Shown here in pieces: positions 15,762 to 25,427 of a stretch of DNA of 64,000 nucleotides. Position 1 is the stretch's first letter; each line of letters starts with the position of its first letter. Both the position numbers and the translations under genes were made by a program. The stretch is from assembly GCF_014203555.1 (NCBI RefSeq), contig NZ_JACHJH010000002.1, forward strand, positions 838,791-902,790, in the 5' to 3' direction. The notes under the pieces are model-generated. The model was not told the origin of the DNA. It did no database searches and saw only the letters and a list, made by a program, of their open reading frames with translations. Origin of the DNA: Streptomyces olivoverticillatus. Its GTDB lineage: Bacteria > Actinomycetota > Actinomycetes > Streptomycetales > Streptomycetaceae.

Positions 15762-16394
15762 ATGGGGCCCTCCAAGAACACCGAAAGCCGCAAAGGGGAT
15801 CATCTTCAGCTGCCCCCGGGGCAGCGGCTTCAGCGCGGATGGCCGGTGACGCACTACGGTCCGGTGCCGAAGTTCAGGCCGGAGCGGTGGGAGTTCCGCG
15901 TCTTCGGCTCGACCGCCGACGGCGGCAAACACTGCTGGACGCACGAGGAGTTCGCCGCCCTGCCGTACACGACCGTGGTGGCGGACCTGCACTGCGTCAC
16001 GAAGTACAGCATGCTCGGCGCGGAGTGGGGCGGGGTCTCCGCCCGTACGATCCTCGAACTCGCCCCGCCCGCACCCGAGGTCACCCATGTGATGGTGTGG
16101 GCCGAGTACGGCTTCAGCTCCAACCTCCGGCTCGCCGACTTCACCGCCGAGAAGAGCATCTTCGCCACCCACAAGGACGGCGAGCTCCTCACCGCCGAGC
16201 ACGGCTTCCCGGTCCGGCTGGTGGTGCCGCACCTGTACGCCTGGAAGGGGCCCAAATGGGTGCGGGGCGTGGAGTACATGACCGCCGACCGGCGGGGCTT
16301 CTGGGAAGAGCGCGGCTACCACAACATCGGTGACCCCTGGCGCGAACAGCGCTACTCCTACCAGGAGCAGCCGGGCGAAGGACCGGAGCTCTAG
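15762..16394 (+). CDS. Sulfite oxidase-like molybdopterin-dependent oxidoreductase
   Basis: This 210-aa protein contains only the Oxidored_molyb (SUOX-fold) domain. The likely molybdenum-ligating cysteine lies in VADLHCVTKYSMLGAEWGGV, followed by the conserved GFSSNLRLADF and VRLVVPHLYAWKGPKWVRGVEYM blocks. No signal peptide is seen, so unlike YedY (MsrP) it appears cytoplasmic. No haem or dimerisation domain is present. The substrate is unknown; sulfite should not be assumed. Confidence 0.85.
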   Translation: MGPSKNTESRKGDHLQLPPGQRLQRGWPVTHYGPVPKFRPERWEFRVFGSTADGGKHCWTHEEFAALPYTTVVADLHCVTKYSMLGAEWGGVSARTILELAPPAPEVTHVMVWAEYGFSSNLRLADFTAEKSIFATHKDGELLTAEHGFPVRLVVPHLYAWKGPKWVRGVEYMTADRRGFWEERGYHNIGDPWREQRYSYQEQPGEGPEL

Positions 16395-16401
16395 GGGGCT
16401 C

Positions 16402-17307
16402 CTAGCCCCGGTCCCGCAGCTCCTTGAGCCGGGCCACGTCGGCCGCGTGGCCCTCCTTGCCGCCGGGCGTCTCGATCGTCAGCGGCACCCCGCGCGTCGC
16501 CGGATGCGCGAACAGCTCCGCGAACGGCTCGGCCCCGATGTGCCCGGAGCCGATGTTCTCGTGCCGGTCCTTGTGTGCGCCGACGACGTCCTTGGAGTCG
16601 TTGGCGTGGATCAGCCCCAGCCGCCCCTCGCCCACCACGTCGACCAGCTCGTCGAGCGTCTGCTTCACCCCGCCGGGCGCGGCCAGGTCGTGGCCCGCGG
16701 CGAAGAGGTGGCAGGTGTCCAGGCAGATGCCGAGCCGCGGATGCCGCTCCAGCGCCTCGAAGTACGGGCCGAGGTCCGCCACCAGTGAGCACAGCGAAGC
16801 CCCTTGACCTGCCGTCGGCTCCAGCAGCAGCGCCGGGTCGTCGTCGTGGGTGAGCTCCTCCAGCAGCGGCAGCAGCCGCTCGTGGACCTGCGCCAGCGCC
16901 TCGCGGCGGTGCCGCCCGCCCGTGGCGGAGCCGGTGTGCACCACTACGCCGCGTGCGCCGATCTCCCGGCCGCGGCGCAGCGAGTGCCGCAGCGATTCCA
17001 CCGACCGCTCCACCGTCGCCTCGGTGTGCGAGCCGAAGTTGATCAGGTAGGGGGCGTGCACGTAGACCGGGAGGGACTGCTGCGCGCAGGCGTCGCGGAA
17101 GGCCTCGCTCTGCCCCGGGTCGCCCGGCGGCGTGGCCCAGCCGCGCGGGTTGGCGACGAAGACCTGGACGGCCTCGGCGCCCATCTCCCGGGCGTACGGG
17201 AGCCCCACCCTGGCCAGGCCGCCCGCCACAGGGATGTGCCCGCCGACGGGATTGCGCCCGGGCCCGGGGGAATCCACCGCCCCGGGACCGCTCTGCTCGT
17301 GCCGCAT
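16402..17307 (-). CDS. nfo: Deoxyribonuclease IV (AP endonuclease)
   Basis: This 301-aa TIM-barrel endonuclease belongs to the endonuclease IV family, which cleaves abasic sites in base excision repair with three zinc ions. Zinc ligands are visible in VYVHAPYLINFGS, VVHTGS, LLEPTAGQG, ICLDTCHLFAAGHD, LIHANDSKD, HKDRHENIGSGHIG and LTIETPGG. ATG 17307 lies just after the PASTA kinase stop (2-nt gap), so the two genes are probably co-transcribed. Confidence 0.92.
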   Translation of the reverse strand: MRHEQSGPGAVDSPGPGRNPVGGHIPVAGGLARVGLPYAREMGAEAVQVFVANPRGWATPPGDPGQSEAFRDACAQQSLPVYVHAPYLINFGSHTEATVERSVESLRHSLRRGREIGARGVVVHTGSATGGRHRREALAQVHERLLPLLEELTHDDDPALLLEPTAGQGASLCSLVADLGPYFEALERHPRLGICLDTCHLFAAGHDLAAPGGVKQTLDELVDVVGEGRLGLIHANDSKDVVGAHKDRHENIGSGHIGAEPFAELFAHPATRGVPLTIETPGGKEGHAADVARLKELRDRG

Positions 17308-17309
17308 GC

Positions 17310-19265
17310 TCAGAAACCGCTCTTCAGCCGAATGATGATCGTGTCGCCCCTGGCCGCCTGGTCGCCGCCGCGCACCGACTGGCTCTCGACGGAGTCCTGC
17401 GGGAAGAAGAAGGGCCGCTCCACCTTCACGGTGAAGCCCGCGTCCCCCAGCGCCCGCTTGGCGTCGGCCTCGCTCTTCCCGGTGACGTCCGGCACCGGGA
17501 TCATCTCCTTGCCCTTGGAGACGGTGACCGTGACGGTGTCGCCCTCGCCGGCCTTGGCGCCCTTGCCCGGGGACTGCTCGGCCACCGCGCCCTTCGGCTT
17601 GTCCGAGTAGACCTGGCCGTCCGAGACCTTGATCCGGAATCCGGCGTCGCGCAGCGCGGACGTGGCGTCGGGCAGGGACAGCCCCGTCACGTCCGGCACG
17701 GTCAGCTGCCGGCCCTTGCTGACGACGAGCGCCACCGGCGAGTCGGGCCTGCGCTTCTCGCCCGGCTTGGGGTCGGTGGCGAGCACGGAGCCCTTGGGCG
17801 TCTCGTCGCTGAACTGCCGGCCGACGTCCCCGACCGTCAGCCCCTGGGCCTCGATCTTCCGCTTGGCGTCGTCGAAGGTCATCCCGACGACGTTGGGCAC
17901 CTCGGCCTTCTCCGGGCCCCGCGAGACGGTGACCGTGACCTTGCCGGTGTTGCGGATGCGCTCGCCCGGCTCGGGGTCGGTGGAGATCACATGGCCGCGC
18001 TCGACGGTGTCGCTGAACGCCTGCGCGGTCGTCACCCGCAGCCCGGCCTTCTCCAGCTCTCCCACGGCCTTGTCCTGCGTCATGTCCAGCACGGCCGGGA
18101 CGGAGGTGAACTGGCCGGAGTTGATGTACCAGACGCCCGTGCCGCCGATCAGCACCAGCAGCGCCGCGACCGCCGAGAGCAGCCACCGCCTGGGCAGCCG
18201 GCGCGCGGGCCGCCGACTGCGGTCCGCGGGGCGGCCCGGACCGGCGGGAGGCGCCGCCGGATGCTCCAGCCTGGTGGTGTGGCTCAGCGGGTCGTCGACG
18301 GCGGGCGGGGGCAGCGGCTGGGCGCCGGAGGGCCGGGGGATCACGCTCGTGCGGTCCTCGGACCCGACGTGGCCCGCCTGCCCGGCGGCGCGCGGCGGCA
18401 CGGCGTCCAGCTGGGCGTCGGTCAGGGCGGCGCGCACCGCGCGGACCCGGCCCAGCAGGGCCACCGCGTCGGCGGGGCGCAGCTGTGGGTCGCGGGCGGT
18501 GGCCGAGGCGACCGCTGCGTCCAGCTCGGCGGCCAGGCCCGGGACCGCCGCGGAGGGCGGCGGCACGTTCTCGTGGAGGTGCTGGTAGAGCACCTGGGCG
18601 GCGGTCTCGCCAGTGTGCGGCTTGCTGCCGGTGAGCATCTCGTAGAGCACGACGCCGCAGGCGTAGACGTCCGCCCGGGGGTCGACCGCGCCGTCCGCGA
18701 GCTGCTCGGGGGCCAGATAGGAGACGGTGCCGAGCACGGCGCCGGTGCTGGTGGTGGTCTTGGTGTCCACCGCGCGCACCAGCCCGAAGTCGGCGACCTT
18801 GACCCGGCCGTCGTCGCCGATCAGGACGTTCTCCGGCTTCATGTCCCGGTGCACCAGGCCCGCCCGGTGCGCCGCGCCGAGCGCGGCCAGCACGGGCTCG
18901 GCGATGTCGAGGGCGGCGCGCGGCTGGAGGGCCCCGCGCTCGCGCAGCACGTCACGGAGGGTGCATCCGGCGACGTACTCCATCGCCAGATACACGTAGT
19001 GGCCGTCGGTGCCCTGGTCGAAGACGCTGACCACGTTGGGATGGTCGAGCCGGGCCGCGGATTTGGCCTCGCGGATGAACCGCTCGACGAAGGCCTCGTC
19101 GGCGGCGAGCGAGGGGTGCATCACCTTCAGGGCGAGCACCCGGTCGAGCCGGGTGTCCATGGCACGGTAGACCGTGGCCATGCCGCCCACGGCGATCCGC
19201 GCCTCGACGCGGTAGCGACCGTCGAGCAGATGATCGACAAGGGGGTCCGGCAAGGTCGTATCCAC
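17310..19265 (-). CDS. PASTA-domain Ser/Thr protein kinase
   Basis: This 651-aa membrane kinase is of the PknB/Stk1 type. The kinase domain (residues 18-280) has the Gly loop (IAVGGMATVYRA), catalytic Lys (ALKVM), HRDMKPEN, DFGLVRA and a Thr-rich activation loop (DTKTTTSTGAVLGT). A Pro-rich juxtamembrane segment and one transmembrane helix (WLLSAVAALLVLIGGTGVWYI, about 372-392) follow, then four extracellular PASTA repeats to the C-terminus. PASTA domains sense peptidoglycan fragments, so this kinase probably links wall state to growth. The start is GTG 19265, ahead of PDPLVDHLLDGRYRV. nfo follows 2 nt after its stop. Confidence 0.92.
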   Translation of the reverse strand: MDTTLPDPLVDHLLDGRYRVEARIAVGGMATVYRAMDTRLDRVLALKVMHPSLAADEAFVERFIREAKSAARLDHPNVVSVFDQGTDGHYVYLAMEYVAGCTLRDVLRERGALQPRAALDIAEPVLAALGAAHRAGLVHRDMKPENVLIGDDGRVKVADFGLVRAVDTKTTTSTGAVLGTVSYLAPEQLADGAVDPRADVYACGVVLYEMLTGSKPHTGETAAQVLYQHLHENVPPPSAAVPGLAAELDAAVASATARDPQLRPADAVALLGRVRAVRAALTDAQLDAVPPRAAGQAGHVGSEDRTSVIPRPSGAQPLPPPAVDDPLSHTTRLEHPAAPPAGPGRPADRSRRPARRLPRRWLLSAVAALLVLIGGTGVWYINSGQFTSVPAVLDMTQDKAVGELEKAGLRVTTAQAFSDTVERGHVISTDPEPGERIRNTGKVTVTVSRGPEKAEVPNVVGMTFDDAKRKIEAQGLTVGDVGRQFSDETPKGSVLATDPKPGEKRRPDSPVALVVSKGRQLTVPDVTGLSLPDATSALRDAGFRIKVSDGQVYSDKPKGAVAEQSPGKGAKAGEGDTVTVTVSKGKEMIPVPDVTGKSEADAKRALGDAGFTVKVERPFFFPQDSVESQSVRGGDQAARGDTIIIRLKSGF

Positions 19266-19401
19266 GGCACACGAGTCTACGAGCCAGGACCGACAGCCAG
19301 TACGTCCTACAGGTCCGCGCGGTCCCACTTGCAGCCGAACAGTGACACGTCCGCCCGCATATCCGTTCGCCGGAGGGCGGTTTCGGGGCGCGGGCGGACC
19401 G

Positions 19402-20205
<804 letters not shown>

Positions 20206-20430
20206 TCAGCCTCCCTGTACCGCGGTGAGGACCTCGACCCGGTCGCCGTCGCCGAGCGCGGTGAGCGGCCACTGGCCGCGGGGCACCACGGCCTCGTTGA
20301 CGGCGGCCGCGACGCCGCTGTGGGCATGGGTGAGAGTGGCGACGAGACCGTCCAGCGTGGTGCCCCGCGGGATGGCGCGGGGCTCGCCGTTGAGACTGAT
20401 GGTGTGGGTCGTCGCTGCGCTGCCGGTCAT
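20206..20430 (-). CDS. thiS: Sulfur carrier protein ThiS
   Basis: This 74-aa ubiquitin-like protein ends in the Gly-Gly that is adenylated and thiocarboxylated to carry sulfur to ThiG. Visible features are TISLNGEPRAIPRGTTLDGLV, the AAAVNEAVVPRGQW block and the C-terminal VQGG. ATG 20430 overlaps the thiO stop by 4 nt (ATGA), so an upstream in-frame ATG is unlikely to be the start. Confidence 0.93.
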   Translation of the reverse strand: MTGSAATTHTISLNGEPRAIPRGTTLDGLVATLTHAHSGVAAAVNEAVVPRGQWPLTALGDGDRVEVLTAVQGG

Positions 20431-21641
20431 GCGGGTTGCTCCTGGAATGGGGGTACCTCCCATGCCGGTGGGGCAAGGGAAGAGGGGGTGAAGCGGCCGG
20501 GGGAGAAGGGGCGGGCCTCCTCGGGCAGCCGTCCGGTCGTCAGCGCCTCGGCCATGACGTCGCCGGTGAGCGGGGTGAGCAGCACGCCGTTGCGGTGGTG
20601 TCCGGTGGCGGCCAGCAGCCCCGGCAGGGCGGTCGGGCCCAGCAGCGGCGCGTTGTCGGGAGAGCCGGGGCGCAGCCCGGCCAGCGTCTCGACCAGCGGC
20701 AGCTCGGTGATGCCGGGGACGAGCTCGTGGGCGTCGCGCAGCAGCTCGTAGACGCCGCCCGCGGTGACGGTGGTGTCCCAGCCCAGCTCTTCCGTGGTCG
20801 CGCCGACCACCAGCTCGCCGTTCTCCCGCGGCACCAGGTAGACGTGTCCGCCGCGCACGACCGCCCGCACCGTCCGGGACAGGAAGGGGCGGTACGCCGA
20901 AGGCACCCGCAGCCGCAGGACCTGGCCCTTGACCGGGCGGACCGGGGGCAGCACGTCCTCGGGCACACCGGCCAGCCTGCCGCTGAGGCTGCCCGCGGCC
21001 AGCACCGTCTGCTCCGCCGTGACCCGGCTGCCGTCGGCCAGCTCCGCGCCCGCGGCCCGGTCCCCGGCCGACAGGAGACGGACGGCCTCCGTGCGGTGGA
21101 AGACCACCCCGGCCCGCTCACAGGCCGTCAGCAGGGCGCGCGCCAGCCGGCGCGGGTCGGTCTGGTGGTCGCCGTCCACCCGCAGCCCGCCGCGCACGCC
21201 CGGCGCGAGCATCGGCTCCAGACGGCGGCATTCGCGCCCCGTCAGCCACTGCGCGTCCAGGCCGCAGCGCTGCTGGAGGGCGTGCAGCTCCCGCAGGTGC
21301 TCCCGGTCGTCGGAGTCGAGGGCCACGGCGAGCGTCCCGCAGGCGCGGTAGCCGGTGTCCACGCCGCTGGCCTCCTCCAGCTCGGCCGTGAAGGCCGGAT
21401 AGCGCCGGGCGGAGGCCAGATTGAGGGCGAGCAGCGCCTCCTCGCCGTAGTGCAGCTCCGTCACCGCGGCCAGCATCCCGGCCGCGACCTGCGCCGCGCC
21501 GCCGCCCGGCGCCGGGTCGGCGACGGCCGTGCGCAGCCCGCGCTGGGCCGCGCGCCAGGCCGTGACCAGGCCGATGACACCACCGCCGATGACGAGGACG
21601 TCGCAGAAGTGCGCGTGCTGGTGCTGCGCGTGCATGGGCAT
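20427..21641 (-). CDS. thiO: Glycine oxidase ThiO
   Basis: This 404-aa FAD enzyme oxidises glycine to the imine used by ThiG. It has the Rossmann motif (VLVIGGGVIGLVTAWRAAQRG), GLRVDGDHQTDPRRLARAL, and the C-terminal FAD segment (GLLAATGHHRNGVLLTPLTGDVMAEALTTG). The last 20 or so residues are a Pro-rich tail encoded partly by a GC-rich palindrome (20447-20463). The start at 21641 follows GGGAGGGG, which is itself the 3' edge of the TPP riboswitch, so translation would be the regulated step. Confidence 0.92.
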   Translation of the reverse strand: MPMHAQHQHAHFCDVLVIGGGVIGLVTAWRAAQRGLRTAVADPAPGGGAAQVAAGMLAAVTELHYGEEALLALNLASARRYPAFTAELEEASGVDTGYRACGTLAVALDSDDREHLRELHALQQRCGLDAQWLTGRECRRLEPMLAPGVRGGLRVDGDHQTDPRRLARALLTACERAGVVFHRTEAVRLLSAGDRAAGAELADGSRVTAEQTVLAAGSLSGRLAGVPEDVLPPVRPVKGQVLRLRVPSAYRPFLSRTVRAVVRGGHVYLVPRENGELVVGATTEELGWDTTVTAGGVYELLRDAHELVPGITELPLVETLAGLRPGSPDNAPLLGPTALPGLLAATGHHRNGVLLTPLTGDVMAEALTTGRLPEEARPFSPGRFTPSSLAPPAWEVPPFQEQPA

Positions 21642-21647
21642 CCAGCC

Positions 21648-21741
21648 CCTCCCTTCGCCGGCATGACCCGGATCAGGTTCGTACGGTCGGAGGCCGTCCA
21701 GCCTCCCTCTCAGCCCGGTGCGTCCGGGCTCCCGCGAGTGC
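21648..21741 (-). ncRNA. TPP (thi-box) riboswitch
   Basis: The minus-strand leader of thiO carries the conserved riboswitch elements: GGGCTGAGAGGGAGG, then ACCTGATCCGGGTCATGCC, then GGCGAAGGGAGG, which overlaps the thiO ribosome binding site. Binding of thiamine pyrophosphate should hide that site and shut off thiO-thiS-thiG. A TAGGGT -10 hexamer lies just upstream (minus strand, 21755-21760). Confidence 0.93.
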
Positions 21742-21885
21742 GTTGCGAAAAGCCACCCTAGTACGGCCCGCCGAAGGCCCGGAAGGGCGTCCGGCGCCAG
21801 TGGGCGCGCGCCCGGCCTTCAAACATCGTGACGCTGTGTCAGAGGTCTCGTCACAGAATGCTCTGGCGCACGCAGGCCACCGGCC

Positions 21886-21891
21886 TACAGT
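21886..21891 (+). promoter_or_regulatory. -10 hexamer for a probable leaderless flavoprotein transcript
   Basis: TACAGT is followed by 7 nt and then GTG 21899; no ribosome binding site is present. Confidence 0.45.
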
Positions 21892-21898
21892 TGATCGG

Positions 21899-23125
21899 GT
21901 GAGCGAGCAGACGAATACCTCCAGTGACCGGCGTGTCGTCATCGTCGGCGCCGGCATGGCCGGGGTGCAGACCGCCGTCGCACTGCGGGAGCAGGGCTGG
22001 GACGGCGAGATCCGGCTGCTGGGCGCCGAGCCCCACCGCCCCTACGACAGGCCGCCGCTCTCCAAGGCCGTCCTGCTCGGCAAGGCCGAGGGCTCGGCCT
22101 TCGAGGTCGACTTCGACTCGCTGGTCATCGCGCTGGAGCTGGACCGCGAGGCCACCGGGCTGCGGGCCGCCGAGCACATCCTGGACACCGACACCGGTCC
22201 CGTGCCCTACGACGTGCTGGTCATCGCCACCGGCGCCGACCCCGTCGCACTGCCCGGCAGCGAGGGCATGCCCGGCGTCCACGTGCTGCGCACCATGGAT
22301 GACGCCGAGCGGCTGCGCCCCGTGCTGGCCGGCCAGCGCGACGTCGTCGCCGTCGGTGCGGGCTGGATCGGCGCCGAGTTCGCCACCGCCGCGCGTGAAG
22401 CGGGCTGCAAGGTCACCGTCGTCGAGGCCGCCGACCGGCCGCTGGCGGGCGCCCTGCCCGCCGAGGTCGCCGCCCACATGGCCGACTGGTACGAGCACAG
22501 CGGCGCCCACCTGGTCACCGGCGCCCATGTGGCCGCCGTCGAGCCCGGCGCGGTCGTGCTGGACGACGGCACCCGCATCCCCGCCGACGCGATCGTCGTC
22601 GGCATCGGCGCGCGGCCCGCGACCGGCTGGCTGGCCGGCTCCGGCATCGAGCTCGCCCCGGACCGCTCCGTGGCGACCGACGACCGCCTGCGCACCTCCC
22701 TGCCGGACGTCTACGCGGTCGGCGACTGCGCCTCCTTCCCCTCCGCCCGGTACGGGGAGCGGCTGCTGGTGCACCACTGGGACAACGCCCTGCAGGGGCC
22801 GCGCACGGTCGCGGAGAACATCGTCCACGGCCCGGCCGAGGGGCCCGTGTACGACCCGGTGCCGTACTTCTGGTCCGAGCAGTTCGGCCGCTTCGTGCAG
22901 TACGCGGGGCACCACGCCGCCGCCGACGAGCTCGTCTGGCGGGGCAGCCCGGACAGCGCCGCCTGGACGGTGTGCTGGCTGCGCGCGGGCGTGCTGGTGG
23001 CGCTGCTGGCCGTCGGGCGCCCGCGCGACCTCGCGCAGGGCCGCAAGCTCATCGAGCGCGGTGCCCGCATCGACCGGGAGCTGGCCGCGGATGCCGCCGT
23101 TCCGCTCAAGGCCGCGGCGCTCTGA
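21899..23125 (+). CDS. NAD(P)/FAD-dependent oxidoreductase (ferredoxin/rubredoxin reductase type)
   Basis: This 408-aa flavoprotein resembles the BphA4/FprD group that passes electrons from NAD(P)H to ferredoxins. It shows the FAD Rossmann loop (VVIVGAGMAGVQTAVAL), RPYDRPPLSK, the NAD loop (VVAVGAGWIGAEFATAA), VYAVGDCASFP and the C-terminal reductase domain (VPYFWSEQFGRFVQYAG). The start is GTG 21899. The gene is divergent from the thiO operon. The partner ferredoxin is not evident; Bfd at 14.8 kb is an unproven candidate. Confidence 0.88.
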   Translation: MSEQTNTSSDRRVVIVGAGMAGVQTAVALREQGWDGEIRLLGAEPHRPYDRPPLSKAVLLGKAEGSAFEVDFDSLVIALELDREATGLRAAEHILDTDTGPVPYDVLVIATGADPVALPGSEGMPGVHVLRTMDDAERLRPVLAGQRDVVAVGAGWIGAEFATAAREAGCKVTVVEAADRPLAGALPAEVAAHMADWYEHSGAHLVTGAHVAAVEPGAVVLDDGTRIPADAIVVGIGARPATGWLAGSGIELAPDRSVATDDRLRTSLPDVYAVGDCASFPSARYGERLLVHHWDNALQGPRTVAENIVHGPAEGPVYDPVPYFWSEQFGRFVQYAGHHAAADELVWRGSPDSAAWTVCWLRAGVLVALLAVGRPRDLAQGRKLIERGARIDRELAADAAVPLKAAAL

Positions 23126-23216
23126 GCGTCCACAGGAGTGACCTCCGGTACCGCTCCCGGCCCGGCCGGGGGTGGCCCGGGTACCGGCTGTCAGTCCCGG
23201 ATGGCAGGCTTGTCCC

Positions 23217-23582
23217 GTGACCGAGATTGACGCAAAGACCGATGCTCTCGTCCCCGCCTGGCTCAACCTCCCCGACATCTCAGAGATGCTCGACGTGGAG
23301 GTGACCCGCGTCCGGCAGCTGATCAAGGAGGGTCAGCTGATCGCCGTGCGCCGTGGCGAGAACCGAGTGCTCATGGTGCCCGCCGACTTCATCGGCGAGG
23401 GCAAGGTGGTCAAGGGCCTCGCCGGGACCCTGACCCTCCTGCGGGACGACGGCTTCAGCGACGAGGAAATGCTGGAGTGGCTCTTCACCCCCGACCCGAC
23501 CCTGCCCGGCACCCCCGCACAGGCGCTGCGCGAGAATCGCGGCACGGAGGTGAAGCGCCGCGCCCAGGCGCTCGCCGTCTGA
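23217..23582 (+). CDS. Rv2175c-family winged-helix DNA-binding protein
   Basis: This 121-aa protein has an N-terminal helix-turn-helix (LNLPDISEMLDVEVTRVRQLIKEGQL) followed by a small wing (IAVRRGENRVLMVPADF) and a C-terminal helical domain (GTLTLLRDDGFSDEEMLEWLFT). It matches Mycobacterium tuberculosis Rv2175c, a DNA-binding protein phosphorylated by the adjacent kinase PknL. Here a PASTA kinase lies 4 kb away. The start is GTG 23217. A 16-bp-arm hairpin follows the gene. Confidence 0.85.
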   Translation: MTEIDAKTDALVPAWLNLPDISEMLDVEVTRVRQLIKEGQLIAVRRGENRVLMVPADFIGEGKVVKGLAGTLTLLRDDGFSDEEMLEWLFTPDPTLPGTPAQALRENRGTEVKRRAQALAV

Positions 23583-23630
23583 CCCGCCCGTAACGCGCAC
23601 GCCCTTGCGGCGTGCTGAGAAAACCGTCCG

Positions 23631-23665
23631 GTGTACGGGCGCGGGGCCGCCCCGCGCCCGTACAC
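23631..23665. terminator. Perfect 35-bp hairpin between the Rv2175c-like gene and thiE
   Basis: Arms of 16 bp (23631-23646 and 23650-23665) match perfectly around a 3-nt loop. It begins 49 nt after the upstream stop and ends 27 nt before the thiE start, so it is a likely terminator. It contains no TPP riboswitch elements. Confidence 0.65.
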
Positions 23666-23692
23666 CGCCGACCCCCCGGGGGAGAACACCCG

Positions 23693-24346
23693 ATGCCCGT
23701 CACCGTGCGCGAGCAGCTCGCCGACGCCGCGCTCTACCTGTGCACCGACGCCCGCACGCGCCAGGGCGACCTGCCGCAGTTCCTGGACGCGGTCCTGGCC
23801 GGCGGCGTGGACATCGTGCAGCTGCGGCAGAAGGGCATGGAGGCCGGCGAAGAGCTGGAGCACCTTGAGGTCTTCGCCGACGCCGCCCGCCGCCACGGCA
23901 AGCTCCTCGCCGTCAACGACCGCGCGGACGTCGCGCACGCAGCCGGCTCCGACGTGCTGCACCTGGGCCAGGGCGACCTGCCGGTGCCCGTGGCCCGCGC
24001 GATCCTCGGTGCGGATGTGCTGATCGGGCGCTCCACCCACGCCGAGTCCGAGGTGGACGCTGCCGTCGCCGAGCCCGGCGTGGACTACTTCTGCACCGGC
24101 CCCTGCTGGCCGACCCCCACCAAGCCCGGCCGCCACGCCCCCGGCCTGGACCTCGTGCGCTACGCCGCGTCCCTCCGGCCCGAGCGGCCCTGGTTCGCCA
24201 TCGGCGGGATCGACGCCGGCAATCTGGAGCAGGTCCTGGAGGCGGGAGCGCGCCGCGTCGTCGTCGTGCGCGCCATCACCGAGGCGGACGACCCGGGTGA
24301 GGCGGCCGCGCATTTCGCCCGGCGGATACGGGCGTACCAGGCGTAG
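23693..24346 (+). CDS. thiE: Thiamine phosphate synthase
   Basis: This 217-aa TIM-barrel enzyme joins HMP-PP and thiazole phosphate to give thiamine phosphate. Landmarks are [89 protein letters not shown] and [32 protein letters not shown] 23693 follows GGGGGAG. It is separated from the thiOSG operon and has no visible riboswitch of its own. Confidence 0.93.
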   Translation: MPVTVREQLADAALYLCTDARTRQGDLPQFLDAVLAGGVDIVQLRQKGMEAGEELEHLEVFADAARRHGKLLAVNDRADVAHAAGSDVLHLGQGDLPVPVARAILGADVLIGRSTHAESEVDAAVAEPGVDYFCTGPCWPTPTKPGRHAPGLDLVRYAASLRPERPWFAIGGIDAGNLEQVLEAGARRVVVVRAITEADDPGEAAAHFARRIRAYQA

Positions 24347-24375
24347 CCGAAGCGAAATCCCCGCCGGAAAAAGGG

Positions 24376-24401
24376 CCGGTTGTCCACGTGATGGACACCG
24401 G
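24376..24401. repeat. Imperfect inverted repeat upstream of metF
   Basis: TGTCCA and TGGACA (24381-24386 and 24392-24397) form a perfect 6-bp repeat around 5 nt, and flanking CCGGT/ACCGG bases extend the stem with one bulge. It could terminate thiE or serve as an operator for metF, about 60 bp upstream of the metF -10. Confidence 0.4.
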
Positions 24402-24432
24402 TCGGGCGAAAAGGGCATTTCGCAAATGAAGC

Positions 24433-24462
24433 TTGGGGGCCCGCCACCGCGCTGGTTAACTT
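24433..24462 (+). promoter_or_regulatory. metF promoter (leaderless)
   Basis: TTGGGG (24433-24438), an 18-bp spacer and TAACTT (24457-24462) precede ATG 24469 by 6 nt. There is no ribosome binding site, so the transcript probably begins at or next to the start codon. Confidence 0.5.
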
Positions 24463-24468
24463 GCCGGT

Positions 24469-25386
24469 ATGGCCCTTGGCACTGCCTCCACCAGGACAGA
24501 CCACGCGCGCACCGTACGTGAGCTGCTCGCCTCCGGCGAGCGCTCGTATTCGTTCGAGTTCGCCGCCCCCAGGACGGAGCGGGGTGAGCGGACGCTGTGG
24601 GACGCCATCCGGCGCATCGAGGCCGTCGGCCCGACCTTCGTCTCGGTCACCTACGGCGCGGGCGGCTCCTCGCGTGAAGGCACCGTACGGGCCACCGAGC
24701 GCATCGCCACCGACACCACCCTCACACCCGTCGCCCACCTGACGGCGGTCAACCACTCCGTCGCCGAGCTGCGCAACGTCATCGGCCAGTACGCCGACGT
24801 CGGCATCCGCAACATGCTCGCCCTGCGCGGCGACCCGCCCGGCGACCCGATGGGCGAGTGGGTGCGCCACCCCGACGGCGTGGCGTACGCCGCCGACCTG
24901 GTGCGGCTGATCAAGGAGTCCGGCGACTTCTGCGTCGGCGTCGCGGCCTTTCCCGAGATGCACCCCCGCTCCTCCGACTGGGAGACCGACGTCCGTCACT
25001 TCGTCGACAAGTGCCGGGCGGGCGCGGACTTCGCCATCACGCAGATGTTCTTTTATCCCGAGGACTATCTCCGGCTGCGTGACCGGGTTGCGGCAGCAGG
25101 TTGCCAGACCCCGATCATTCCGGAAATCATGCCGGTCACCAATGTGCGCCAGATCGAACGATTCGCGCAGCTCAGCAACGCGGCCTTCCCTCCGGACCTC
25201 GCGGAGCGGATCCTCGCGGTGCAGCACGATCCGGCCGCTGTACGCTCGGTCGGGATCGAGTACGCAACGGACCTGTGCGCTCGGTTGATGGGCGAGGAGA
25301 TTCCCGGGTTGCACTTCATTACCCTGAACCACTCCACGGCCACGTTGGAAATCTACGAGAATCTGGGACTGCACCAGCGGTCCTGA
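24469..25386 (+). CDS. metF: Methylenetetrahydrofolate reductase
   Basis: This 305-aa flavin enzyme reduces methylene-THF to methyl-THF for methionine synthesis. It shows the N-terminal strand [30 protein letters not shown], the substrate-binding [42 protein letters not shown] and a C-terminal [21 protein letters not shown]. Length and motifs are normal for the family. A Gln/Tyr-rich membrane protein gene follows after 41 bp and may be co-transcribed. Confidence 0.95.
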   Translation: MALGTASTRTDHARTVRELLASGERSYSFEFAAPRTERGERTLWDAIRRIEAVGPTFVSVTYGAGGSSREGTVRATERIATDTTLTPVAHLTAVNHSVAELRNVIGQYADVGIRNMLALRGDPPGDPMGEWVRHPDGVAYAADLVRLIKESGDFCVGVAAFPEMHPRSSDWETDVRHFVDKCRAGADFAITQMFFYPEDYLRLRDRVAAAGCQTPIIPEIMPVTNVRQIERFAQLSNAAFPPDLAERILAVQHDPAAVRSVGIEYATDLCARLMGEEIPGLHFITLNHSTATLEIYENLGLHQRS

Positions 25387-25427
25387 CGGCCTGCCGGCGG
25401 ACGGTGGCCGAACCGAGAGGGGCGTTA

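Noticed and set aside
15762..16394. Sulfite oxidase or MsrP methionine-sulfoxide reductase
   Set aside because: No Tat signal peptide, haem domain or dimerisation domain is present, so only the general fold can be claimed.
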